Numbered from the stretch's first letter, positions 23,397 through 35,073 are shown. The stretch is DNA of 64,000 nt from Neostapfia colusana (GCA_030760725.1 JASWHV010000011.1:81259765-81323764); one strand, 5' to 3'. Numbers and translations are program-made. Notes: a model not told the origin generated them from the letters alone.

Positions 23397-23758
23397 CTGT
23401 GAGAGAGAGTTGGATAGAATAGAAGTTAGGATTTTAGATTGATTCTCCCCAACTATATGCATCAAGGTGGATGGACTATATATCATCCTATACGAGGATG
23501 TGAATACATGCTGAAGCATCTCACATCTCTCTACTATGTGTGGGTATGGACAACGTCGTCCCACAACTCACACTAAGCACACAAGTACAAACAATCATCA
23601 CAAAGTTCACACCAGTCCTATTCAAGCTTCTGTTCAATGGGAGTCCTATGTGTTTTTAGGGTGATACCAATCTGTGACTTCTACCTAGGCTTGCACCCTA
23701 CGGTCAATGTGGCTCTAATGCTAATCTGTGACTAGGCCTTCGTCCTACGGTCAACGTG
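23397..23758 (-). other. 5' leader of element C
   Basis: Non-coding leader. Near 23700-23776 a primer-site-like segment (ggctctaatgctaatctgtg) precedes the true site, as in element A. Confidence 0.7.
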
Positions 23759-23773
23759 GTAGCTCTGATACCA
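23759..23773 (-). promoter_or_regulatory. Primer-binding site of element C, tRNA-iMet type
   Basis: The minus strand reads TGGTATCAGAGCTAC, three bases from the LTR end. Confidence 0.85.
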
Positions 23774-26024
23774 ATCTGTGACACCACTGTTCTGAAAACC
23801 TCGGAACCGAGCTGATGCATATGTGTTCCTAGGATGTTCATCACACATACACATGTAATCCACAAACTGAATTCAGAATATAACCACGGATAATAGGGTT
23901 TTATTACATTGTCTCATGAATCTCTAATTCATTCTAGCAGCGGCAGTCTCTAACATATTCTAGCAGCGGAAGTCTCTAACTTATTCTAGCAGTGGAAGTC
24001 ACTAACGATAGCGGAAGCATCTAAACATGGCAGCAGCGGCTCCATCTTCAACTCCATCCCCACAGGCAAGTTGATGGTAGTTCGCACGCCTAATACTCCA
24101 CATGATCTTTGAAGTATTCTTCTCCTGTTGCTGATGATTAAGTAATAATGCAAGGTTGAGTACATGACATTCTCAGCAAGTGCGGGAAAATATGACATGT
24201 AGCTTCCAACAAGGGAGGTATAAAAAGGCTCATTGCAAAAAGCAAGGTTTATTTCACAAAACATGATAAAGACAGCAACTAGCTTTAAGTGAATGTAATC
24301 CTAACATTTATCCAATTAAAACATCAACATACCTCCATCATATTCCACAACCTTTCATGTCTCATCCAGCCATTTATCTTTCTCAGCTTTTTCTCATGCT
24401 CATGAATACCATCTCGTATTCATTACCATCTCAACTCATATTCAGTTCCGTCTCATAACCGAGACCAAAGCTCATTATCACCACTCAACAGTCCAATTCT
24501 CATTACCAAGACTCAACAGTCCCGAAACAAAAACCAAAGACCATCCATGACCAAACCCATAACCAAACCAAATACCATCCCAATCACCATCCCAATAACC
24601 ATCCCATCTAATCATATGAGTTGGCCAGGCGCTTGTGACCGTAAGCACGGCTATCATGATAGTTTTACACTCTTAAGAGGTGGGACCACTTTACCCACAA
24701 GTTTGTGATTTCGTCACCCGTCGGTGACTGCAGAACCTCCATTATACCAGTACACAACCGTTGGTGTATGGCCAAGAGATCTCAAAATAGACTTTACAAA
24801 GGGGTTACTAGATGTATGGACTCACTAAGGTTTCACCAGCAGGATCGAATCACCATTCTCCCACCTACGGGCCCCCTCTTGTCCCATGCAGTTCCCAGGG
24901 CAGTCCTCTCTCAACTTCCATTCCCCGCGCCTTCCATGGTCCATAACAATCTAACAACTTACCTAATTAGTCAGCTAAGCTGCACCCATATTTGGCCTTG
25001 TGGTGGCACTGTATTCCTGGCATGTGCTGGCATGAACCGGTCCTTAGATCTACGGCAAGTAAACCACCATCTCATTCTACCACTTCCACGAACCAAGCTT
25101 TCCTAGATATCCCCCGATTCATGTTCATCATCAAGTTCTTATTAACATTGATCATATGAGTGCAGTAGCTAGACACAGTCTATCTCGCTTCCCATATCCC
25201 GTGGACTCAGCGAAGCAAAAAGCAAAACGACCATACCCGACTCTTCAACTTTCCCGCCGACAAGGGTGGTTAACAAAACTAGAAAACTCCTATAAAAGGG
25301 TTTTCTATCAAGTTGACTCAAGCAAACATGTTTTCGCAAGCAAAACAATTTCCAAAACATGGGATCAATATGGTCAAGGGGCACTTGCCTTGTTCCTGTG
25401 GCTTCTGTTGCTCAGGCGCTTCGATGTCTTGGTGCTGTAGTCCTTCGTAGGTAGCTCCCTGAGCTTGTCCTTCTACTCATGATTACGCACATACAAGATT
25501 CACAGCAATCAATCATCATGCACAAACTTTACTCAAGATGCAATGGTGAAGATGCATGCTGATCCTATAGTGCAGTTTAGTTTGTACGTGCTCTTGCATG
25601 TTTTAATAGGCTTGCATGGGGTTTTACGATGAACAAACATGTAAGGATCAAGTGTGGACGTGGTGATGATCTTGACTTAAGATCTAGATCAATTCCACCG
25701 TCAAAAACCAATCAACACGTGATCTGTCCACATGAAAAACTTCTGTTCGAAGGGATCGAAGAAACAGATGCAAAGAAACCGCGATGACGTCGTAAGGTGG
25801 TAATGGAGACCTACCTTACTTCCTTTGGGGCCTTCCTCCTAGCAATGGCGGATCATCGGCTCTCTTCCGGTGACGGCGAGCGTGTCGGGGCTCGTTGGCG
25901 GTCTCAACGGTGGCTGAACTCCGGCAAGGGTGGAACTCGGCGAGTTGGAAGCTAGGGCCTCCAACTCGTCAGCTCGGGAGGTGGAAAATAAGAGTACATG
26001 GTTGCGGCCAGGGGTTTTGGGTTC

Positions 26025-26032
26025 TATTTATA
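26025..26032 (-). promoter_or_regulatory. Putative TATA box of the element C 5' LTR
   Basis: The minus strand reads TATAAATA, between the CACGTG array and the transcribed half. Confidence 0.65.
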
Positions 26033-26219
26033 AGGGGTGAAAGAAGAGTCCTACTCTGATTGATTTCAAATAAGAGTCCTATTCAAATTGTTTTGGATCT
26101 TAACAACTTATCTCCAATCGATTTGGTGCGGTAGCAACGTGGACATCATGTCGGTTTCCTCAGTACCGGGTGTTCCCACACATACAGAAGGAAAAACCAC
26201 CTAAGGACCTCGTATCTCC

Positions 26220-27010
26220 GCAGTGGAGAGCTCCGGAGGCTCCACATGTCCAGCGGGGGCTGTGCTTCCTTTCTCCGTAGAGGCGGGCTCCGGTTGTGCC
26301 GTGTGTCAGGCGGGTGGGACCTCCCTCTCCTCAGAGGCGAGCTCCACGTGCGCTACGTGTCTTGGTGGGTGGGACTTCCCCTCTCCCTCAGAGGCGAGCT
26401 CCGCATATGCCACGTGTCAGTGCTGGACCTCCCCTCTCTTCGGAGGTGAGCTCCGAGAGTGCCACATGTCAGAGCCGGACCTCCCCTCTCCTCAGAGGTG
26501 GGCTCTGAGAATGCCACGTGTCAGAGCCGGACCTCCCCTCTCTTCGGATGTGGGCTCCGAGAATGCCATGTGTCCAGTAGCGCCAGACTTCCTTTCTCCT
26601 TAGAGACGAACTCCGAGGTCGACACGTGTCCAACAGCGTCGGACCTCCCAGAGGTGAGCTCCGAGGGTGGCACGTGTCCAGCAGTGTCGGACCTCCCGGA
26701 GGCGAGCTCCGAGGGTGACACGTGTCCCGCTGGGTCAGACCTCTCGGAGGTGAGCTCTGAGAGCGACACGTGTCCCTCGGGGTTGGGCCTTGCTTTTCCG
26801 CAGCGACTAGCTCCGGAGGGGACACGTGTCCTGCAGGGCTGGACCTCGATTCTCCGCAGAGATAAGCCCCGGAGGCAACACGTGTTCAGCGGGTCGGACC
26901 TCGCCCCTTCCACCGAGGCTAGCTCTAAGCCTGCCACGTGTCTGGCAATGCCGGACCTCACCCCCTCCACAGGGATGAGCTCGAAAGGCACCATGTGGCC
27001 AGCGGGCCAC
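26220..27010. repeat. GC-rich CACGTG (G-box) tandem array in the C LTR
   Basis: A degenerate unit of roughly 50-65 bp (gagctccgag..gacacgtgtcc..ggacctc) repeats about a dozen times. Several units have the palindrome CACGTG, often as ACACGTGTC, the classic plant G-box/ABRE context bound by bZIP and bHLH factors. It lies upstream of the TATA-like box in the sense of transcription, an enhancer-like position. Confidence 0.85.
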
Positions 27011-27148
27011 GGGAAGTGTCTATAGCGCTCCTCGGCGAACTGGAATTGGCTCTTTTTGGCTATCTTTCACCTGTTCTATTTCTTTTAAAATGTTTCCTCT
27101 ATATGAAATATGAATGCATGAATTAATTACGAAGTTGAGGGTGTTACA

Positions 27149-30100
27149 CCCGCGGAGCTCACCCCTGCGGAGGGGGTAAGGTCTGGCACCGCGGGACACA
27201 TGGCGCCCGTGGAGTTCACCCCTGCGGAGGGGGTGAGGTCTGGCACCGCGGGACACGTGGCACCCGCGGAGGAGGTGAGGTCCGGCACCGTTGGACACGT
27301 GGCGTCTTCGGAGCTCACCCCTGCGGAAGGGATGAGGTACGGATCCGCGGGACATGTGGCGCCTTCGGAGCTCACCCCTGCGGAAGGGATGAGGTCCGGC
27401 CCCGCGGGACACGTGGCGCCTTCGGAGCTCACCCCTGCGGAAGGGATGAGGTCCGGCCCCGTGGCACACGTGGCGCCTTCGGAGCTCACCCCTGCGGAAG
27501 GGATGAGGTCCGGCCCTGAGGGACACGTGGCGCCCTCGGAGCTCGCCTCTGATGTGAGGGGAGGTTCGGTGCTACTGGCCACATGGCGTCCTCGGAGCTC
27601 GCCTCTGAGAAGAAGGGAGGTCCGGCCCCGCTGGACATGTGGCGCCCTCGGAGCTCACCTCTGAGGAGAAGGGAGGTCCGGCACTACTGACACGTGGCAG
27701 GCCCAAGGCTTGCCTCTGAAGAGAAGGGAGGCCCGGCCCCGCCGGACACATGTCACCCTCGGAGCTCGCCCCTGCGAAGGGAGCGAGGCTCGGCTCTGCT
27801 GGCTGCGTGGCAGGCCCGGAGCTCACCTCTGAGGAGAGGGGAGGCCCGGCCCCCGCCGGACACGTGGCACCTCTTGAGCTCACCACTGCGGATATGCGAG
27901 GTCCTTAGGCGGATTTTTCTCCTGTGCGCGGGAGTACCCGGTACTGAGGGTACCGACACAATATCCCCAAGGCTGCCGCACCTAACTGAAAAGATAAGTT
28001 TGTTGAAATCCAAAATTGAGTTGGACTCTTATTTGAGCTCCAATTGGAGTAGGACTCCTCTTTTTCCCCTTATAAGTAGAACCCAAAACCCCCTTGGACG
28101 TAACCCCTTACCTTTTCCCCCCTCCCAAGTCGACGACTTGGAGGCTCTAGCCCCCAACTCACCGAGTTGGACACCTCCCCTCGCCGGAGTTCAGTCGCCG
28201 GTGAGCACGCCGACGAGCCACATCACGCCTCGCTGTCGCTGGAAAGGAGCCGACAATCGTAAGGGAAGTGAGGTAGGTCTTCGTTACCCATCTTACGACG
28301 TCGTCGCTGTTTCTACGCATTCGTTTTCTTCGCTCCCTTCGACAGAAACTTTTTCGTGTGGACAGATAACGTTTTTATCGGGTTTTGACGGTGGAATTGA
28401 TCTAGATCTTGAGTCAAGATCATCACCACATCCACACTTGATCCCTACACCCTTGTTCATCATAAAACCCCATGCAAGCCCTTTAAAACATGCAAGAACA
28501 CGTACAAACTGGTTTAATAAAACAGCACCCTAGGAATTTGCATTCATCTAACCCATTGCATCTTGAGTAAAGTTTGTGCATGATGATTGATTGCTGTAAA
28601 TTTGTATGTGTGCATGATCATGAGTAGAAGGACAAGCTCAAGAGGCTATCTACGAAGAACTAAAGCACCAAGACTTCGAGACACTCGAACAACAAAAGCC
28701 ACGAGAGCAGGGCAAGTGCCTCTTGACCATATTGATCCCATGTTTTGAAACTGTTTTGTTTGCGAAAACTCGTATATGCTTGAGTCAACTTGATGGAACA
28801 CCCTTTTATAGGAGTTTACTAGTTTTGTTAACCATCCTTGTCGCCGGGAAAGTTGATGAGTCGGGTATGGTCGTTTTTTCTTTTTGCTTCGCTTAATCCA
28901 CGGGATATGGGAAGCTGAATTAAAACATGGTTAGCTACTGCACTCATATGAATAATGAGATGGTGTTAATGAGAACTTGATGATGTTAATGAGCATGGAA
29001 TCGGGGGAGATCTAGGCAAGCTTGGTTCATGGATGTTGCTGAATGACATGGTGGTTTACTTGCCGTAGATCTAAGGACCGGTTCATGCCAGCACATGCCA
29101 GGAAAACTGTGCCACCACAAGGACAAATATGGGTGCGGCTTAGCTGACTAATTAGGTGTGTTGCTAGATTGTTATGTACCGTGGATGGCGCGGGGAATGG
29201 GAGTTGAGAGGGACTGCCCTGGGAACTGCATGGCACAAGAGGGGGCCCGTGGGTGGGAGAATGGTGATTCGTGCCTGCCGATGAAACCTCAGTGAGTCCA
29301 TACATCTAGTAACCCCTTTGTAATGGCTATTTTGTGATCTCTTGGTCATACACCGATGGTTGTGTACTGGTATAATGGAGGTTTTGCAGTCACCGACGGG
29401 TGACGAAATCACAAACTTGTGGGTAAAGTGGTGCCACCTCTGCAGAGTGTAAAACTATCATGCTAGCGGTGCTTCCGGTCACAAGCACCTGGCCAACTCA
29501 CATGATTAGAGGGAAAACTTGGGATGGTTATTTGGTATGGTTATGGTATGGTCATTGGGATTGGTTTTGGGACTGTTTCGAGTCATGAAAATGAGTTTGG
29601 TTTGGTTATATGAATATGAGACGGTTATGAATATAGATGAGCATGAGATGAACTTGAGAAAGATTAATGATTGGTTGAGACTTGATAAATGGTGAATCAT
29701 GATGGAGAAATGTTGCTGTTTTACTTGGATATATTGGGATAAATATCACTTAGAAATAGTTGTTGTTTTTATCATGTTTGTGAAATAAAATTTGCTTGCT
29801 GCAATGAGCCTTTTTATTCCATACCTTGTTGTAAGCTACATGTCATACTTTTCCCGCACTTGCTGAGTACGACATGTACTCACCCTTGCATTATCACATA
29901 AACATCAGTAATAGGAGAAGAGTACTTTGAGGACCATGTGGAGTACTAGGCGTGTGAACTACTGTCAACATGCCTGTGGAGTTGAAGATGGAGCCTGCTG
30001 CTATTTAGTTATTTCTGCTGTCGTTTAGAGACTTCCGCTGCAAGAATAAGTTAGAGATTTATGAGTGAGACAATGAGTCTATGTAATAAAGTACTTAAAC

Positions 30101-30216
30101 ACTATTTATTCGTCGTTATATTCTGAATTCAGTTTGTGGATTACATGTGTATGTGTGATGAACATTCTGGGCACACATATGCATTAACTCGGTTCCGTTT
30201 ATGAAACCGGGTGTCA
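27149..30216 (+). repeat. LTR D, Tekay-type, plus orientation, 5'-truncated
   Basis: Its sequence is the reverse complement of the C-type LTR in order: CACGTG array (27149-27900), LTR-start-like sequence (about 27945), TATA-like box (28071-28078), the long transcribed part with the conserved block (29030-29500), and the terminal region down to aaaccgggtgtca. The usual first 100-150 bp before the array are missing. No internal region follows: E polymerase sequence begins at once. It is a solo or truncated LTR. Confidence 0.85.
28071..28078 (+). promoter_or_regulatory. Putative TATA box of LTR D
   Basis: TATAAGTA followed by the gaacccaaaacccc context that surrounds the TATA box in the C and I LTRs. 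Confidence 0.6.
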
Positions 30217-31344
30217 AAGACAACATGGTTGGCAAACCATCGTGGATGGTGGACCTCTCAGATGAAGCCATCGTCAAGCAGCTTCTTGATTTCTTCAATG
30301 ATGAAGTCTTGCCGCTCGATAGATTGCTTCTGTGGCTTCTGTTGGACCGGCCTGGCGTCGGGGTGGATCTTCAGTTGGTGCTCAATCACCTCCCTGGGGA
30401 TCCCGGGCATTTCTGACGGTTGCCATGCAAACACGTCGACATTGGCCCGGAGGAAGGTGACGAGCACGTCTTCCTATTTGCCACTCAGGCCCCCGGCGAT
30501 TCGGGTGGTCTGGGCGAAATCAGGACCGACTTGGATGACCTTGACTGGCACGTCCTTGCTGTCGGAGGGCTGCACACGGGGCGCAGATGTCATCCCTCGC
30601 TGACTCATGCTTGGAGGCGGCCGGCTAGCTTCAGCGTAACCGGGAGCGGCCTCCTGTGCTGCTGCCAGCGCTTGGAGCTTTTCCAGCACTGAGACAGCCG
30701 CGGTGTGATCACAGTGGATCTTGAGGACGCCACTAGGGTCGACATCTTCAGGACTAAGTAGCCGTAGTGGGCTACCGCCGTGAACCGGTACAGGGATGGC
30801 CTGCCAATTATGGCATTAAAGGGGAGGCTGACCTCCGCAACATCAAAGACGACGCTTTCCGTATGGTAGTTCTCCGGCGTCCCGAATGTCACCGGGAGGG
30901 AGATGCTACTGCACAGGAAGATTGGGTCCCGGCCTACCCCCAAGAATGGTCTCGAGGGGGTAAGCTGGGATATAGGGATTTGCAGCTTCTTGAAGGCTGC
31001 GAGGCTGATAACACTGAGAGACGCCCCGCCATCGATCAGCACGTGGTAGAGCTTCACGTTGGAGATGGTCGGGGCGACGAGGAGAGGCAGCTGCCAGGCA
31101 CCTTCCATGATCTTGGGGCAGTCGGAGGCGTCGAAGCTGATCGGCGTCTCCATCCACTTGCGATGTGGCGCCGCCACAGAGGCTGGGGTGGCCGCTGCCA
31201 CTGCTCGACGGAGGGTCTTGACGGCTCGCCTAGACGAGATGTCGGAAAACCCCCGTACATCACGAAGAGTGTGCCAGCCGTTTGGCTGCCGGCTTGGCCA
31301 GACCTGTCCCCTCTGGAATGAGATGGTCGCGTGGAGAGCACGGA
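30217..31344 (-). pseudogene. Element E protease and RT N-terminus (Tat-like), broken
   Basis: The minus strand encodes a Tat-lineage aspartic protease: METPISFDASDCPK, the active-site block HVLIDGGASLSVIS, VTFGTPENYHTE, PFNAIIGRPSLYRF and AVAHYGYLVLKM. A frameshift near 30690, a stop at 30474-30476 and another at 30258-30260 follow. After them come the RT N-terminal residues (VDVFAWQPSEMPGIPREVIEH, abbreviated here by its pattern NVDVFAWQPSEMPGIPRE) up to the WLANHVV-like position, where LTR D begins. RT core, RNase H and integrase are absent. It is closely related to the protease of element F (41940-42824). Upstream, gag is missing too. Confidence 0.85.
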
Positions 31345-31368
31345 AAGCCCCCTACCTGGCTCGCCAAA
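31345..31368 (-). promoter_or_regulatory. Putative primer-binding region of element E
   Basis: The minus strand has TTTGGCGAGCCAGGTAGGGG directly after the LTR end, matching the equivalent site in F and J except for one base. I did not assign the tRNA. Confidence 0.75.
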
Positions 31369-32194
31369 TGTCGGAGTGTGTGAGCAGCGACATTCCTCCC
31401 AGCCTTCTCGGAAGCAGTCCGCGAGGTTCTTTGATCGGAGGGGGATTGGCGCCCTACGTGACCGTGCTCGAGGGAGCGGATGAACACCGATATTTACGTG
31501 GTTCCGGCCGCCGGAGTGTAATACCCTACATCCACAGGAGCGCTTGATGTATTGCTTGCTTGCTTGTGCTTGTGAGGGTGTGAATCAGAGATTGTGGAGC
31601 CCTTTGACGGGAGATCACCCCGATCCTTTTATAGTTCAAGGATGGAGTGGTTACAATGTGGCTTCGGGCCCGACAGGTTGACCCAAAGCTATATAAACCC
31701 TATATATGATCTAGGGTCTTGTCCTCTAAGTAGAGTAGTTGGAGGGGGAGTTATGTCCCGCCGCCTGGCGCGCTGAGCACCCCTATCCGTGTGTCAGGTG
31801 ATGACGAAGACGCCGTCTTGTCACCACGTCTTCTCACCCTGCTTGGGCGGCTTCGTGCCGTTGGGCGGCACTGTACTGCTGTCACACTTTACCGTCCTGT
31901 CTTGTCACCGTATTGGTGAACGGGTAGAGGACGGAGGCGTGTGTAGTGCGTCATGCTTCTGGGGAAGGCGCGAGCCTTGAATGCAAAGCCTGACAGCGCA
32001 CTTCCTTCTTGACTTCATCGACCCACGGCCCACGACGGATCGTGGGGCACGTGGCGGCTCTGGAGCTCTTATCGATGGGTTTAGAGCCAGGGGACACGTG
32101 ACATGATAGAGACGAAGGTGCCCCGTCTTTCTATGAGATGGTAACTATCGTTTTTGGTGGAGTGGACTTTGACGATCCGACTACGAACGCGTGA
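31369..32194 (-). repeat. Element E 5' LTR (right border approximate)
   Basis: The left border TGTCGGAGTG is fixed by the adjacent primer site. A TATA-like box lies at 31626-31633 on the minus strand (CTATAAAAGG context). CACGTG boxes at about 32048 and 32095 fall in the distal U3, as in other LTRs here. The right border is a guess at the start of the G LTR. Confidence 0.6.
31626..31633 (-). promoter_or_regulatory. Putative TATA box of the element E LTR
   Basis: The minus strand reads TATAAAAG in a context like that of the F and J promoters. Confidence 0.6.
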
Positions 32195-32890
32195 ATATGT
32201 CGCACCTTAGCAATCGCTAAACCAACTCCAAGAGGTTAGTGACCACGCCGAAGCATGATCAACCTGACCATGAGGGTCTATTTCCTGCAGTCAAACGAAG
32301 AACAAGCAAGAAAATGGGATTGAAATCTAGATATTGCGAATTCAAGAAGAAAACTTTATTGATGAAAGTGGGGTTCTGAAACGTCCTGGTCTGGTTGTTG
32401 GACACAAACGAGGTACGTGAGTTGCAGCTGTGGGAAACTTTAATCTAAACAAAACCCGCCCTCTCAAGGAGCTCTTGGCCTACTTAAATAGGGGGGGAGA
32501 GGGAAATTCGTCCAGCAACAAAGGTATGACGTGATCTCCCTTATTCCCTTCCTTTTTCTGAGATAGACTACCTTTTAATAGGGAAAGAAAGAGGGAAATC
32601 CATCCAGCAGCAAGGCAGGATATGATTTCCTCTATTTCTTTCCTCATTATAGCACATCTATCTTTAAATGTAGAAGAAAGAGAGAAATTTCGTCCAGCAG
32701 CAAAGTTGGACGAGATTTCCCTTATTCCTTTCCTTATTTGTCTAAATCTCTCTTTATTACATGGCCCCAGCCTCAAGATTTGGTGCACAGTACCCTATTC
32801 ATCCACTTGACTTTATTCTGGTCCACCAGCTTGTATAATCGTCCATGTACTTGTATGTCATCAAGGTGGCTTCAAAGTGCTGAAAACCCC
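32195..32890 (-). repeat. Element G 3' LTR (inner border approximate)
   Basis: Follows the end of the G integrase. On the minus strand it has a threefold tandem repeat, a TATA-like TACTTAAATAGGG near 32485, an AATAAA signal near 32350, and an end ...GGTGCGACA. No second LTR of G remains in the window. Confidence 0.6.
32495..32765. repeat. About 91-bp tandem repeat, three copies, in the G LTR
   Basis: Units beginning gggaaattcgtccagcaaca, gggaaatccatccagcagca and gagaaatttcgtccagcagc follow each other at about 90-bp spacing, with tccctta/ttccttt segments conserved in each. It is placed just upstream of the presumed promoter. Confidence 0.85.
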
Positions 32891-32917
32891 ACTAGAAACT
32901 CCGTTCTGGCTCCCTCC

Positions 32918-34420
32918 TCACGCGCCTTCATCTCCCTGCTTGATGATGCTCCCATGTTCATTCCTCTTGTCCATGCTAGGCCCTTCATTTGTAACAAACA
33001 CAAATGTATCCAATTTAGGCAGCATCATATTCTCATAAATATTAGAAACATTACCAAGAAACGAAAGTACCTGATAATTAAACTGGCGTGCGTGAACTCT
33101 AGTAATTGGTTTCATATGTGTGGTAGAAGGGGCTATGGGTGTAACTGTGGTAGTGATGTCCTCATCATCCTCCCCTTCTTGAATTGAAGTCATCCTCGAC
33201 GGAAGCACATCTTCCTCACCCAAATAAGGTTTCAAATCTGCAATGTTAAAAGTGGGACTAACCCCAAAGTCTGCAGGCAGCTCAAGTTTATATGCATTAT
33301 CATTTATTTTCTTTAACACCTTAAAAGGACCATCAGCACGTGGCATTAGCTTTGATTTGCGCAAATCAGGAAACCTATCTTTTCAGAAATGTAACCAAAC
33401 AAGATCTCCTGGTTCAAACACAATATGTTTTCTACCCTTATCGCCAGCAAGTTTGTATTTAGCATTCATGAGCTCAATGTTTTCCTTAGTTAACTCATGC
33501 ATTTTTAAGATCAATTCAGCACGTTGTTTAGCATCAAAATTAACCTTCTCTGAAGATGGAAGAGGCAACAAATCAATAGGTGCACGAGGTAGGAAACCAT
33601 ACACAATTTTAAAAGGGCACATCTTAGTAGTAGAATGCAGCGAATGATTATAAGCAAATTCAATATGAGACAAGCATTCTTCCCACATTTTCAGGTTATT
33701 CTTCAAAACAGCTCTAAGCATAGTAGACAATGTTCTATTGACTACTTCAGTTTGACCATCAGTTTGGGGGTTATATGTAGTACTAAAAAGCAGTTTAGTC
33801 CCCAACTTAGTCCATAAACATCTCCAAAAGTGGCTAAGAAATTTAGTGTTACGACCTGAAACAATTGTATTTGGCACACCATGCAAACGAATAATTTCAT
33901 GAAAGAACAAATCAGCAACATTATTAGCATCCTCACTTTTATGACATGGTATAAAGTGTGCCATTTTCGAAAATCTATCCACGACAACAAATATGCTATC
34001 TCGCCCCTTCTTTGTTAGAGGTAACCCTAAAACAAAGTCCATGGAGATGTCCTCCCATGGAACACTAGGTATAGGCAAAGGCATATATAAACCATGAGTA
34101 TTGAGTCGTGACTTAGCTTTTTGACATGTAGTACAGCGAGCAACAAAACGCTCAACATCTCGTCTCATCTTTGGCCAAAAGAAATGTGTAGCAAGTATGT
34201 CCTCCGTTTTCATCACGCCAAAGTGTCCCATTAATCCTCCTCCATGTGCCTCCTGCAACAACAAAAGACGAACGGAGCTAGCTGGAATGCATAGCTTGTT
34301 AGCACGAAACACAAATCCATCATTACAGATGAACTTGTTCCATGTTCTTCCTTCCTTATAATTCTGCATTACATCTTTAAATTCAGCATCATGCAAATAT
34401 TGATCTTTGATGGTCTCCAA
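32918..34420 (-). pseudogene. Element G integrase with an altered second catalytic residue
   Basis: The frame starts in the HHCC zinc-binding domain (LQEAHGGGLMGHFG, FVARCTTCQKAK), continues to DISMDFVLGLP with the first Asp, and reaches NTIVSGRNTKF where the family has S-D-R-D. The second catalytic position is Gly (codon 33854-33856). NPQTDGQTEVVNR retains the Glu. IEFAYNHSLHSTT and YKLAGDKGRKH follow, then a stop at 33383-33385. The same frame continues to 32918 with KSKLMPRADGPFKVLKKIND and a C-terminal tail (HARQFNYQVLSFLG). I read it as a Reina/CRM-like chromovirus, lineage uncertain. Confidence 0.9.
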
Positions 34421-35073
34421 ACCAAATATTTTAAAGTCAAGTTGTGAAAGAATAGTATAAGTCGAGACAATGCATCAGCAATAACATTTTCTTTACCCTT
34501 CTTGTGTTTAATGACATAAGGGAAAGTCTCAATGAATTCAACCCATTTGGCATGTCTACGGTTCAGTTTTGTTTGACTTTTAATGTGTTTCAAAGATTCA
34601 TGATCAGAATGTATAACAAATTCTTTGGGCCATAAATAATGTTGCCATGTTTCCAAATTCCGAACAAGAGCATATAATTCCTTATCATAAGTAGAATAAT
34701 TCAGACTAGGCCCACTCAATTTTTCAGAAAAGTATGCCACAGGTTTACTATCTTGTAATAACACACCTCCAAATCCAATTCCACTAGCATCACATTCAAG
34801 TTCAAAAGTCTTATTAAAATTAGGAAGTTGGAGTAAAGGAGCATGTGTCAACTTATCTTTCAATACCGTGAAGGCTTCTTCCTGTGTGGTACCCCAAACA
34901 AAAGGCACATCCTTCTTTGTAAGATCATTGAGAGATGCAGCAATGGTGCTGAAATCTCTCACAAAACACTTGTAGAAACCAGCAAGACCAAGAAAACTCC
35001 TCACTTGTGTGACCGTTTTGGGCTGTGGCCAACTCTCAATTGCTTCAACCTTGTCTTTATCAACTTCAATTCC
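34421..35073 (-). pseudogene. Element G RT connection and RNase H
   Basis: Encodes VRSFLGLAGFYKCFVRDFS of the connection, then the RNase H blocks FELECDASGIGFGGVLLQ, YFSEKLSGPSLNYSTYDKE, FVIHSDHESLKHI and ENVIADALSR. A frameshift near 34450 breaks the link to integrase. The upstream junction is a stop at 35074-35076 in the same frame. Confidence 0.9.

Larger units (their letters stand above)
23777..27148 (-). repeat. Element C 5' LTR
   Basis: About 3.37 kb from TGTGACACC to GGTGTTACA, related to but clearly diverged from the A and B LTRs. The CACGTG tandem array (about 26220-27010) is longer than in A and B. The TATA-like box is at 26025-26032. The large overlapping ORFs in the array come from its GC-rich periodicity. 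It directly abuts the inverted LTR D. Confidence 0.9.

Noticed and set aside
26220..27010. Regularly spaced repeats resembling a CRISPR array
   Set aside because: Units are degenerate with no constant repeat and variable spacer, and the context is a plant LTR.
26223..27025. Several overlapping ORFs of 60-190 codons on both strands in the C LTR array
   Set aside because: They arise from GC-rich tandem units with few stops; each frame reads the same period, no domain appears, and counterparts in A and B LTRs do not preserve the frames.
27020..28533. ORFs up to 279 codons in LTR D
   Set aside because: Same array periodicity followed by promoter and leader sequence of an LTR; no similarity to any protein I recognise.
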